NCBI GenBank assembly: GCA_027486835.1
Contig: JAIXOJ010000005.1
Location: 41,604 to 105,603, forward strand
Source: Chitinophagaceae bacterium
GTDB lineage: Bacteria; Bacteroidota; Bacteroidia; Chitinophagales; Chitinophagaceae
Length of the DNA: 64,000 nt
Direction of reading: 5' to 3'
The position numbers and the translations under genes are program-made. Numbering within the stretch: position 1 is the stretch's first letter; each line of letters begins with the position of its first letter. This document shows positions 8,826-17,422 of the stretch, one piece after another. The notes under the pieces are model-generated. The model had not been told where the DNA came from, searched no databases, and saw only the letters and a list, made by a program, of their open reading frames with translations.

Positions 8826-11555
8826 TTATTGGTTATTGATGTAAGCTAATTTGCCTTCACTTTCCCTGCCATTGTCCCCTACTTTGGTAACCTTAAACGT
8901 ACACCTACCTATTGAAGCAATATTGCCCACTTTGAAAAGATAACTTCCCCCAGTAATATTGGCTACAAATTCGTAAGAAGGGGCATTGCCAATGGCCTTG
9001 TAAACTTTGAAATGTTCGTTTTTATTTGATGCGCCCCAACTGAGTTCTACTGTTTTGTCATCCACTTGCTTTGCTATCAAAGTATCGATGGACGCTACTT
9101 TGTTGTATGTAGGAATAGCGGTCAGTTTCAAGATATTGCCCTTATTGGTTGTGATACTAATTAGGTCGTTGTTTTCTTTGGTAGCATTCAATTTTTTTCC
9201 TTTTTCATCGGTAATGGTTGCCTTGCTAATATTGGGATAATACACTTTGCATACGCCGCCAACATTTGCCTTTATTTCAAAAGCAGTTGCCTGCCCATTG
9301 TTCCAAGCGGCTGCTACTTCAAAATTACCCCTTGCCACCAAGCCACTATAACTACCGTTTTTCCATTGGGAAGTAAGTGCAGGAAGCGGTGCAATATATC
9401 CTTCGTGGCTTTGGAGCAACATTTCTGCAATGCCCGCAGTTCCACCAAAATTGCCATCGATTTGGAAGGGCGGATGGGTATCCCACAAATTGTCTTTGGT
9501 GCAAGTGGTCAATAAGTTGGTAAATAGCTTGTATGCCCGGTCGCCGTCTTTCGTTCTTGCCCAAGCATTCATCCTGTGTGCAATTGCCCAGCCTTTTGAA
9601 AAGTCGCTTCTTAAATTGAGGGTCACTTTAGCGGCATCCATCCAAGCAGGGGTGTTGGAATTGATCAAAGTGCCGGGATATAAAGCCACCATATGAGAAA
9701 TGTGGCGGTGTTTGAATTCCCCGAACTCCCCATATTTTTTCTCTTCTCTATATTCTTTTATTTGACCTGAATTGCCCACTTGGATGGGGTCTAATTTCCC
9801 GATTTGTTTTTCCGCTATGCCCACGATGCTGTCTTTATCGACCACAATCTTTGCCATAGTTAATAAATCTTGGTGGTTTTCATAAATCATTTCTTGGTCA
9901 AAAGCGCAACCTTTTGTTACATAATAATTACCATTTACTCTTTGCTCCGGCGATGCAGAAGGGTCTGCTAAAAGAAGGCCTTCGCTGTTGGGCTTTGTCA
10001 CTTTGCTTAGAAATAACCCCATCCCTTTGATGGCGGGGTAATCGGTATTTATTAGTTCGTTTTTATCACGGGTAAAATCGTAGTGGTCCCAAAACATTTT
10101 AGTGGTAAAGCCGCCAGTGCCCGGACCAGAATGTCCGCCAGGTTCCGTGATGTGATACGCACTTGCCCCTGTGCCAATAGTCCATCCGTTTCCATCGGGC
10201 GATGAAGACAATGCTGAAGGGTTTTTTGCCTTGATATAATTTGTCGCTCCTTTTTGGGCTTGTTCCCTGAACGCCTTGTAGTAATCGGCATAGGCCGTAA
10301 ACATCTCTGCCAAATTGGTATTGAATGCTGGCCAATAATTCATCTGCACGTTGATATTATGCCAATATCCTGATGTCCAAGGCGATATATCATATTGTGT
10401 CCATACTCCTTGCAAATTGGCGGGCATAGTCCCCTTGCGGGAACAAGCAATCAATAAATAACGACCGAATTGGAAATACAATTCTTCGAGGTAGGGGTCG
10501 CGGTTGCCTGCTTTATAGTTTGCCAATAATTTATCGGTAGGGATATTGGGCATCGCTCCTCCCAAATCCAATTGCGCCCGGTTGAAATAGGTATGATAAT
10601 CATCCAAATGGGTTTTCAACAAATCGGCGAAGCTCTTTTTGGCCGCAGCGGCGATAATGTTGGACACTTTTTCATGTGGCAAGGGATATCCCTCCAGCTT
10701 TTTGGTTTCTTCTTTTTCTGTGAAAACCCTGCTTTCCAATTTGTAGTTCGTACCAACGGCTACAATTATCATGGCACTATCTGCATTGGCTACGATTATT
10801 TTTCCATTTTCGCCTTTTTCATCGTTGATGGACTGCTTTGTGCCACCATAGGTTGTCACTTTTAATTGACCTTCATAAGCAATGTCAAAGAAACCCATTT
10901 TCCCTACAAGGGTAATCAGGTCGCCTTTTGCGGTTACAGTACCCGTTCTATAGTCCCTATTTTTGGTGGTATCGGGGTTCTTTAAATAAGGAATCACCGG
11001 ACGAACTGCAAAAGATAGTTTCCCTTTTGCGCTTGCTTTTAGCTTGATGACTAGCACTTTATCGGGATAGCTGGCAAAATATTCACGGGAATATTCCACA
11101 CCGTCCTGTTTGTATTTTGTGTAGGAAATGGCATCGCTAATGGATAAGCCTCTTTCAAAACCAACTGGTTTCTGATGATTAAATTCCAAATACAGTTCTG
11201 CGAAATTGGTCAAGGAGCCAAGGCCATATTTCCCTTTGTTGAGCAAGGTATTTTCTGTCAATTGAATCCTTTCGGTGTCCGCCCTTCCAAAAATGCTTGC
11301 CCCCAACCAACCATTTCCGATCGGCAATGACCAGTTTTCCCAATCCGCATCATAGGGGAAGCCGCCTGCTTGTATTTTACTATAATCCGCTCCCCTGTTT
11401 GGAGTTTGGGCATCATACCACAGTTTATAGACTTTTTTGGGTGTTTTCAGTTGGTTTTGCGCTTTCGCTGTCCAAATAGAACTAGCACCAAACACAACCA
11501 TTCCGAGCACTAAGTGCTTTACTAATTTTTCCAATTTATACATATTCATTTTCAT
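8826..11555 (-). CDS. GH95 alpha-L-fucosidase/galactosidase
   Basis: This 909-residue enzyme shows the full GH95 layout. It has a signal peptide, an N-terminal beta-sandwich (LPIGNGWLGASIFG), then an (alpha/alpha)6 barrel with GYWHNINVQMNYWP (catalytic Asn pair), CAFDQEMIYENHQ (general acid Glu region) and DGNFGGTAGIAEML (Asp region). About 90 extra residues at the C-terminus look like a fibronectin-III-type module (VELSWGASNKNEHFKVYK). GH95 enzymes hydrolyse terminal alpha-1,2-linked L-fucose or L-galactose by inversion. The gene starts 15 bp after the GH29 stop, so two fucosidases are co-transcribed, which argues for fucose decorations on the target polysaccharide. Confidence 0.93.
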   Translation of the reverse strand: MKMNMYKLEKLVKHLVLGMVVFGASSIWTAKAQNQLKTPKKVYKLWYDAQTPNRGADYSKIQAGGFPYDADWENWSLPIGNGWLGASIFGRADTERIQLTENTLLNKGKYGLGSLTNFAELYLEFNHQKPVGFERGLSISDAISYTKYKQDGVEYSREYFASYPDKVLVIKLKASAKGKLSFAVRPVIPYLKNPDTTKNRDYRTGTVTAKGDLITLVGKMGFFDIAYEGQLKVTTYGGTKQSINDEKGENGKIIVANADSAMIIVAVGTNYKLESRVFTEKEETKKLEGYPLPHEKVSNIIAAAAKKSFADLLKTHLDDYHTYFNRAQLDLGGAMPNIPTDKLLANYKAGNRDPYLEELYFQFGRYLLIACSRKGTMPANLQGVWTQYDISPWTSGYWHNINVQMNYWPAFNTNLAEMFTAYADYYKAFREQAQKGATNYIKAKNPSALSSSPDGNGWTIGTGASAYHITEPGGHSGPGTGGFTTKMFWDHYDFTRDKNELINTDYPAIKGMGLFLSKVTKPNSEGLLLADPSASPEQRVNGNYYVTKGCAFDQEMIYENHQDLLTMAKIVVDKDSIVGIAEKQIGKLDPIQVGNSGQIKEYREEKKYGEFGEFKHRHISHMVALYPGTLINSNTPAWMDAAKVTLNLRSDFSKGWAIAHRMNAWARTKDGDRAYKLFTNLLTTCTKDNLWDTHPPFQIDGNFGGTAGIAEMLLQSHEGYIAPLPALTSQWKNGSYSGLVARGNFEVAAAWNNGQATAFEIKANVGGVCKVYYPNISKATITDEKGKKLNATKENNDLISITTNKGNILKLTAIPTYNKVASIDTLIAKQVDDKTVELSWGASNKNEHFKVYKAIGNAPSYEFVANITGGSYLFKVGNIASIGRCTFKVTKVGDNGRESEGKLAYINNQ

Positions 11556-11570
11556 TCAAGCAATCAACTA

Positions 11571-13286
11571 TCACTTTAATCTAATCTTGTACACCACCGC
11601 CAATTCGGTTTGTATTGTACTATGAAACGGTTGGACTATCAAACCATCATTTGTTTGTTTCCAATTCACTTTTTCTTTACTCCCCAATAATTCTACACTG
11701 GAAACATTTTCTCCAACTACTGATTTAATAGAAAATTCTTTGGTAGGTTGGCTCAAAACAATGGCATAAATAGCCCCTTTATTGGTAGTAAAACGGATGT
11801 CTTCTTGCGTATAGACGGGTGGTGTATTGGGCAAATGTTCTTCTTTTATTTCGGCACGGGTTTTCATTCGATGAGGGCCTTCGCTCATCACTTTATAAGG
11901 TTTGCTGCCATATATGGCTTCCCCATTTGTATTAAGCCATCGACCAACTTCTAATAAGGTTGCTTCTTGATTGCCTGCTACTGAACCATCAGGTCGAAGA
12001 ACGACATTCAATAATAGATTGCCATTGCGGCATACCGTTTCAGCTAATGTGGTAACTACTCTTGCAGCCGACCAATATTTGGCCGCTTCTCCTTGATAAA
12101 ACCAATCGCCCATTGACTCTTCTAATTGCCAAGTATTCGGTATGATTTCTTTGCTGTAATCTCTTTCCAATACCAGCGTTGCGGCACCTAAACTTTCTTT
12201 TTTAAGCCCTTTTAAAGTAATGATTCCTTCATCGGCCCCCTTGTGCCATTTCCTTTCTTGATTAAAATAATGTTGTAAAATGAACATCCCAACCCAATTG
12301 CCCACTTCATTAGCATCTGTAATATCATCGAACTTCACCCATTGCCGCCAAATATTGGAGGGCCACCATTGGTCAAATTCCAAAATGTCGGGTTGATAGG
12401 TATCAATTAAATCCTTTGTCCTTAATAACCAATTTTTCATGAAAGCCTTAGAAGGTTGTTCACCCTCTTGACCACCTTTATGGGGCGGCCCATAGAGGTC
12501 GGAAGGGTCATATCCTTCCCACCATTTTCCTTTTCCATCCGCTATTGTTTGCAATCCATCGTAAGGAATACCTGCTTTTGTAACTGTGGAATCTGAACCT
12601 CTGCATGGGTCGTACCATCCCCAAACATTGATATTATGAATAGATACGCCAAAACGTAATCCCTGCTTAGTGGCTGCTTTTTTAAATAACCCTACAATAT
12701 CTTTTTTGGGGCCAATGTTTACGGAGTTCCAAGGTTGGTATTTTGAATTCCAGCAATCGAAATTATCATGGTGATTCGCTAAAGCTACAAAGTACTTAGC
12801 TCCCGCTTTTTTGGTTAGCTGGGCTAATTTATCTGCATCAAATTTGTCAGCTTTCCAAGTATTCACCACGTCTTTATAGCCAAATTCAGAAGGGTGACCA
12901 TATTTTTTCAAGTGTGCTTTGTAAGCTCCATGATTTTCCACATACATATTTCTAGCATACCAATCCCCGTAACAAGGAACTGCTTGCGGCCCCCAGTGTG
13001 CCCAAATACCAAACTTTGCATTCTGAAACCATTCTGGAAAATTTCTTTGGCTAAGGGAAGCCCAATTTGGCTGAAAATCGCCTTGAGCCACTGCCATTTG
13101 GCTCTTGTTTTTTAAAGAATCGGCAGTTGTAATAGCCGCTTGGGTTGTGCCATATTTGGCCGAGCCCCATACGGGGGAAACATTTTGAGGCAGCGGTTTT
13201 TGCTGCGCAAAAGACGAAAGCCCAATCTGAAAAGTAGTAACTGTGATTAGGGTAATACTGGCAATGCGAACTCTTTTTCTAATCAT
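11571..13286 (-). CDS. GH29 alpha-L-fucosidase
   Basis: The protein (571 residues from the ATG at 13286) has a signal peptide ending near SSFAQ and a GH29 TIM barrel. Key segments are KFGIWAHWGPQAVP, KYFVALANHHDNFDCWNS and YQPDILEFDQWWPSN, whose Asp near residue 305 is the expected nucleophile. A C-terminal beta-sandwich follows. The ATG at 13313 would add nine residues ahead of an already good signal peptide and is less likely. GH29 enzymes release alpha-L-fucose with retention, commonly from 1,3- or 1,4-linkages. Located 74 bp below the heparinase-like gene and 15 bp above GH95, it is part of the same unit. Confidence 0.93.
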   Translation of the reverse strand: MIRKRVRIASITLITVTTFQIGLSSFAQQKPLPQNVSPVWGSAKYGTTQAAITTADSLKNKSQMAVAQGDFQPNWASLSQRNFPEWFQNAKFGIWAHWGPQAVPCYGDWYARNMYVENHGAYKAHLKKYGHPSEFGYKDVVNTWKADKFDADKLAQLTKKAGAKYFVALANHHDNFDCWNSKYQPWNSVNIGPKKDIVGLFKKAATKQGLRFGVSIHNINVWGWYDPCRGSDSTVTKAGIPYDGLQTIADGKGKWWEGYDPSDLYGPPHKGGQEGEQPSKAFMKNWLLRTKDLIDTYQPDILEFDQWWPSNIWRQWVKFDDITDANEVGNWVGMFILQHYFNQERKWHKGADEGIITLKGLKKESLGAATLVLERDYSKEIIPNTWQLEESMGDWFYQGEAAKYWSAARVVTTLAETVCRNGNLLLNVVLRPDGSVAGNQEATLLEVGRWLNTNGEAIYGSKPYKVMSEGPHRMKTRAEIKEEHLPNTPPVYTQEDIRFTTNKGAIYAIVLSQPTKEFSIKSVVGENVSSVELLGSKEKVNWKQTNDGLIVQPFHSTIQTELAVVYKIRLK

Positions 13287-13360
13287 ATAATTTGGATGTT
13301 GCCCCGAATGCACGAATATTACCTTGTGAATTCGTGAATTCTTGGCTTTTTTAAAATTGA

Positions 13361-15295
13361 TTATTTAGTGGAATAAACCAGCTTCACCTCTCCAGACGCA
13401 AGTGGTTTTTCTAATTGAATGCCAATACGTGTGAAAACGGGTTGACTCTCTTCTATGTCTTCTGAAATTATTTTTATTGGGCAGGGTGCTTGGATGGTCA
13501 CTAACAATTTGCCCTTTTCCCCTTCCAACAATAGCTGGGTTTCGTTGATTTGTTTCCATTTTGCCCTGGTGGTCAAGGCTGTTTCAAACAATTGCGGGCT
13601 AGAAAAAGCAAAGATGTCCGTCACTTCTAGGTCGCCGGTTTGCGTTCTGTCGTAAATAAATTTCCTTTCTAATTTCTTAAGCGTGGGTACCAGATAGGCG
13701 GAACTTATATCCATTACCAATACATCCTTATCCTTGGAAAAGTCGGTTTTCAACACTTTTGTTTTTGCCTCTTCGCCCGGCCTTTGTTGCACCCCTGCTA
13801 CTAATGGCACCGGATGACCAAAGGAAGCTAGGGATTTGAACAGGGTATAACGTTCGCTAGTGAAGGTTTTTGAATTGTAAAACAATGGCCCTCCCGGGTC
13901 GCCCATCAACATTTCATTACCAACAACAATAGAATAAGAACCCATGGCATTGTGGTTGTGGGCTTCGTTGTTGGTACCGCCCTTGATGGCCACGCCCATT
14001 GCTCCAGTTTTCGAGGCATCTTTTGGACGACAGATCAACACGCCCGTCTTTTCAAAATAGGACCGAATCTGATAGCCATCTTTTACATTATTGCCGGAAT
14101 TAATTGATTTAATATTATCAGGAAAGAGTTTGATAGCATCAAAAACAAGGTCATCCGGATTGTTTATGTTGGTCTCATTGTATTTTTTAATGCCCAAGCC
14201 TACACTCTTATTGCAATACCATAGAATGTTTTCGTTCGGCTTTGAGCCAGCCCTACAATCCGAAATACTTGGCCATACTTGGTTGATGATTTCCAGGTTG
14301 ATGGGATATAGTGCAATGTTCTTCATTTTAGAATCCTGAAACAAGTCCAACTTATTGTCCGAACCAACCAAAAGGAATTCCCTAAGCGTGATGAAATTGC
14401 CAAATCCATAATTGTAATAACCCAATCCTTCCGTGCAATAGCCATCGTCTGAATAGCCAGCCAGATAATTCCGGGAATACCGTTCAGCAATCGCTGCAAA
14501 AACTGCCCTTTCATATTTACCAGGCAAAACAGCAAATGCAGCTCCGGTCACGCCTGAAAGACATACCGCGTTCCAGTTATTGGTGGTAGTTAGCCACCAA
14601 TGGTTTTTCTTGGTTTTATAGGTTTGTAGAACGGGATCGAAAATCCTTGACCGCAAGTCATTTTTTATGTCGTTTTGTGTTTTGGCAGATAGCTTTTCGC
14701 CTAATAAATAGAGGGTTTGGGACAAGAAGGTAGCCATTTTGGCGGCGTTCAAGTCCACGTCATATTCTTTCCCTTCGAAATTTTTATTGCCCTTGTCGTG
14801 AGCAGGGAGGGTCCAAGATTTTTGTTGGATCAATTCTTTCACCACAAATTCAATGGAGGGTAAATAATTGCCCTTGTACTCAAGGCATTCCGCAAACACC
14901 AACTGAGGAAGCCATTTGGTACGCTCCCCAATCATTTTATCAGCATTTTTTCTAACTCCTTTTTTTTGGTATTCTAAATACAAGTCCTCATCCCATTTGG
15001 GAAAATTGGCGATATCCAACTTATTGACCTTAGCAATAAAAGCGTCGTATTTCATTTGTGCCGCTATCTTATTCCATGCAGCCCTGTTGGAAGCAGGCTC
15101 TCCCAAACCGCGAGGCTGGTCGGCAACAATTTTTAGCAATTGATTGACCCTAACTGAATCCAATGAAACCAATTCTGCAACGGGTTTGCTTAAATCATCA
15201 TGTATCTCTTCCGATTTTTTGCTGTCTTCCTTTTGGGCAACCAAAAAAGAGGTGAAGAATGAACTTAAAACCACTAAGCAAATCCATTTTCTCAT
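13361..15295 (-). CDS. Heparinase II/III-like polysaccharide lyase
   Basis: Starting at the ATG at 15295 the product is 644 residues with a signal peptide (MRKWICLVVLSSFFTSFLVA, then Q). The longer reading frame upstream overlaps nagB and lacks a signal, so it is rejected. The helical toroid domain carries LGEPASNRAAWNK, TTTNNWNAVCLSG and GYCTEGLGYYNYG. The C-terminal beta-sandwich has GGTNNEAHNHNAMGSYSIVV and GDPGGPLFY, the His/Asn-rich active-site region of heparinase II/III-like lyases (PF07940). It should cleave uronic-acid-containing chains by beta-elimination in the periplasm. Its first ~115 residues closely resemble the N-terminus of the neighbouring PL8 enzyme (17423-19774), which is unexpected because the two belong to different fold families. 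It lies 92 bp below nagB. Confidence 0.88.
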   Translation of the reverse strand: MRKWICLVVLSSFFTSFLVAQKEDSKKSEEIHDDLSKPVAELVSLDSVRVNQLLKIVADQPRGLGEPASNRAAWNKIAAQMKYDAFIAKVNKLDIANFPKWDEDLYLEYQKKGVRKNADKMIGERTKWLPQLVFAECLEYKGNYLPSIEFVVKELIQQKSWTLPAHDKGNKNFEGKEYDVDLNAAKMATFLSQTLYLLGEKLSAKTQNDIKNDLRSRIFDPVLQTYKTKKNHWWLTTTNNWNAVCLSGVTGAAFAVLPGKYERAVFAAIAERYSRNYLAGYSDDGYCTEGLGYYNYGFGNFITLREFLLVGSDNKLDLFQDSKMKNIALYPINLEIINQVWPSISDCRAGSKPNENILWYCNKSVGLGIKKYNETNINNPDDLVFDAIKLFPDNIKSINSGNNVKDGYQIRSYFEKTGVLICRPKDASKTGAMGVAIKGGTNNEAHNHNAMGSYSIVVGNEMLMGDPGGPLFYNSKTFTSERYTLFKSLASFGHPVPLVAGVQQRPGEEAKTKVLKTDFSKDKDVLVMDISSAYLVPTLKKLERKFIYDRTQTGDLEVTDIFAFSSPQLFETALTTRAKWKQINETQLLLEGEKGKLLVTIQAPCPIKIISEDIEESQPVFTRIGIQLEKPLASGEVKLVYSTK

Positions 15296-15387
15296 TTGTC
15301 CACTTTTGTATAATCTCAAAATACACTTGTTCATTAATAAATCCTTTATTAATTTTAATACTATCACTTCTCCTGAACAATCTAAAT

Positions 15388-17286
15388 TTAAAAATGCCAA
15401 CGTACAAATGCCTCCATGGCTGCATATTTTGTCATACCAAGTTGGGCATAGAGGTCGGCAGTGCAAGCATTGCGCATTTCGGCTCTTTGCCAAAACTCCC
15501 TTGTATCACTTCCTTGAAACGGTACTGCATCTTTTTGGCTTTGGTGAATAAATATGCCAAATCTTTTCTTAACAACTTGGTCAGGACTCATGGGGATGGC
15601 CATTTGTATTTCATCAATATCCCATTCTTGCCATGCTCCTTTGTATAACCAAACCCAGCAATCCTTTATCCATTCATCGCCTGCTGCTTTAATTCGCTTT
15701 ATGCTTTCAAAAACAATATCTAAACAAACCCGATGGGTACCATGTGGGTCAGCCAAATCGCCTGCACAATAAACTTGGTGAGGCTGTATTTTCCTTAATA
15801 ACTGTATAGTGATGTCAATATCCTTTTCTCCCATTGGTTTCTTTTCAATGGTGCCTGTTTCGTAAAAAGGAAGGTTTAGGAAATGTACCTGCTCATCAGC
15901 CAACCCAGCATATCGTGCTGTTGCCTTGGCCTCACACCTTCTAATTAAACCTTTAATGGCTCTTATTTCGGGACTATCCACTTGATGTAGTCTTTTGGAA
16001 GACAGATACTCCTTTGCTTCCGTCAATATTGTTTGGCTTTTGTTGCTGTCTATGTCAAATAGATGTTCAAAACCAACTGCAAAATCCATGAAACGAGTTA
16101 CAAATTCATCGGTAACTGCAATGTTTCCACTAGTTTGATAGGCTACTTGAACTTGGTGACCTTGTTCTACCAACCGCATAAAAGTCCCCCCCATACTAAT
16201 AATATCGTCATCCGGGTGTGGGGAAAAAATTAAACATCGTTTTGGATAAGGTGAACTTCTTTCTGGATGCGTTGGTAAAACCACATTTGGTTTGCCTCCT
16301 GGCCATCCAGTAATGCTATCTCTTAGCATGTAATACACTTGCAAGTTGATTTCATACGCGTCCCCTTTTTCAACAATCAAATCGCTTAAACCATTTTCAT
16401 TGTAATCTTTGGTTGTCAAGCTAAGAATGGGTTTGTTCAGCTTCAATGATATGTTTACAACTGCCCTTTTAATCATTTGGTTAGTCCATTCGCAGCCCCC
16501 TGCCAACCAAGGTGATTTAAAACGGGTAAGCTCTACCGATGCCATCGCATCTATAATAAATGTACAGTCGGGGTGTTGTTGCAAAAGGCTTGCGGGAACT
16601 TGCTCGGTTACTGGTCCTTCAACACTTTTGGCAATAATGCTTGCTTTATTCCCCCAAGCCAACAAAAGCACTTTCTTAGCTTTCATAATGGTATGAATAC
16701 CCATAGTGATAGCCATTCGTGGCACATGCGATATGCTCTGAAAATCCCTTGCATTGGCAATGCGGGTGCTGTTTTGCAGTGTAACCAATCGGGTGGATGA
16801 AAACAAACTGCTGCCTGGCTCATTAAAACCGATATGTCCATTTAGTCCAATGCCCAGCACTTGCAAATCGATGCCTCCAGCTTGCTCTATTCTTTCATCA
16901 TATTGTAAGCAATATTGTTTAATAACGTCCCGTTCGATTTCGCCATTTGGGATATTGATGTTTTCGGGCAGGATGTCTATGTAGTTAAATAAGTGGCGGT
17001 GCATAAAGCTCCAATAGCTTTGAAAGGCATCCCTATCGATGGTGTAGTATTCATCCAAATTGAAAGTGACTACATTTTTAAAACTCAAACCTTCTTCTTT
17101 ATGCAACCTAACCAATTCGGCATACAATCCTATAGGAGTAGAACCAGTCGCCAATCCAAGTACACATAATTGATTCAACGCTTGCTTTTCCCTGATTAAA
17201 TTAGCAATCTCGAGTGCTGCCAAACGAACACCTTCTTTAGGTGTGGATGAAATCCTTACGGGTATCTTTTCAAAACTGTCTATCAT
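15388..17286 (-). CDS. nagB: Glucosamine-6-phosphate deaminase fused to PIG-L/LmbE-type deacetylase domain
   Basis: The 632-residue cytoplasmic protein (start at the ATG at 17286, no signal peptide) is a two-domain fusion. Residues about 10-260 are NagB: GLATGSTPIGLY binds phosphate, VVTFNLDEYY carries the catalytic Asp, and GIGLNGHIGFNEPGS the His and Glu. Residues about 350-590 are a PIG-L/LmbE domain with FSPHPDDDIISMGG and a later DPHGTH metal-binding motif. NagB converts glucosamine-6-phosphate to fructose-6-phosphate and ammonia. Such long NagB fusions are known in Bacteroidota, and the role of the second domain is unclear, with N-deacetylation of an amino-sugar metabolite possible. It is the only cytoplasmic enzyme among the exported PUL proteins and indicates that the substrate yields hexosamine. 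Confidence 0.9.
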   Translation of the reverse strand: MIDSFEKIPVRISSTPKEGVRLAALEIANLIREKQALNQLCVLGLATGSTPIGLYAELVRLHKEEGLSFKNVVTFNLDEYYTIDRDAFQSYWSFMHRHLFNYIDILPENINIPNGEIERDVIKQYCLQYDERIEQAGGIDLQVLGIGLNGHIGFNEPGSSLFSSTRLVTLQNSTRIANARDFQSISHVPRMAITMGIHTIMKAKKVLLLAWGNKASIIAKSVEGPVTEQVPASLLQQHPDCTFIIDAMASVELTRFKSPWLAGGCEWTNQMIKRAVVNISLKLNKPILSLTTKDYNENGLSDLIVEKGDAYEINLQVYYMLRDSITGWPGGKPNVVLPTHPERSSPYPKRCLIFSPHPDDDIISMGGTFMRLVEQGHQVQVAYQTSGNIAVTDEFVTRFMDFAVGFEHLFDIDSNKSQTILTEAKEYLSSKRLHQVDSPEIRAIKGLIRRCEAKATARYAGLADEQVHFLNLPFYETGTIEKKPMGEKDIDITIQLLRKIQPHQVYCAGDLADPHGTHRVCLDIVFESIKRIKAAGDEWIKDCWVWLYKGAWQEWDIDEIQMAIPMSPDQVVKKRFGIFIHQSQKDAVPFQGSDTREFWQRAEMRNACTADLYAQLGMTKYAAMEAFVRWHF

Positions 17287-17422
17287 AAAAACCTTATTTT
17301 TTAATATCAATTAAGTTGCAATTTTACCCTCTGATAAACCGATGTGCATTCAATTACTTTTGAAAAGCTCCAAGAAATGAAATGATGATGACCCGATTTT
17401 AATATTTCATTGGATAGAAAAG

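Noticed and set aside
15296..15493. Extended N-terminus of the heparinase-like protein overlapping nagB
   Set aside because: The extension has a Cys-rich, unlikely sequence and overlaps nagB coding; the internal ATG at 15295 gives a perfect signal peptide matching the PL8 neighbour.
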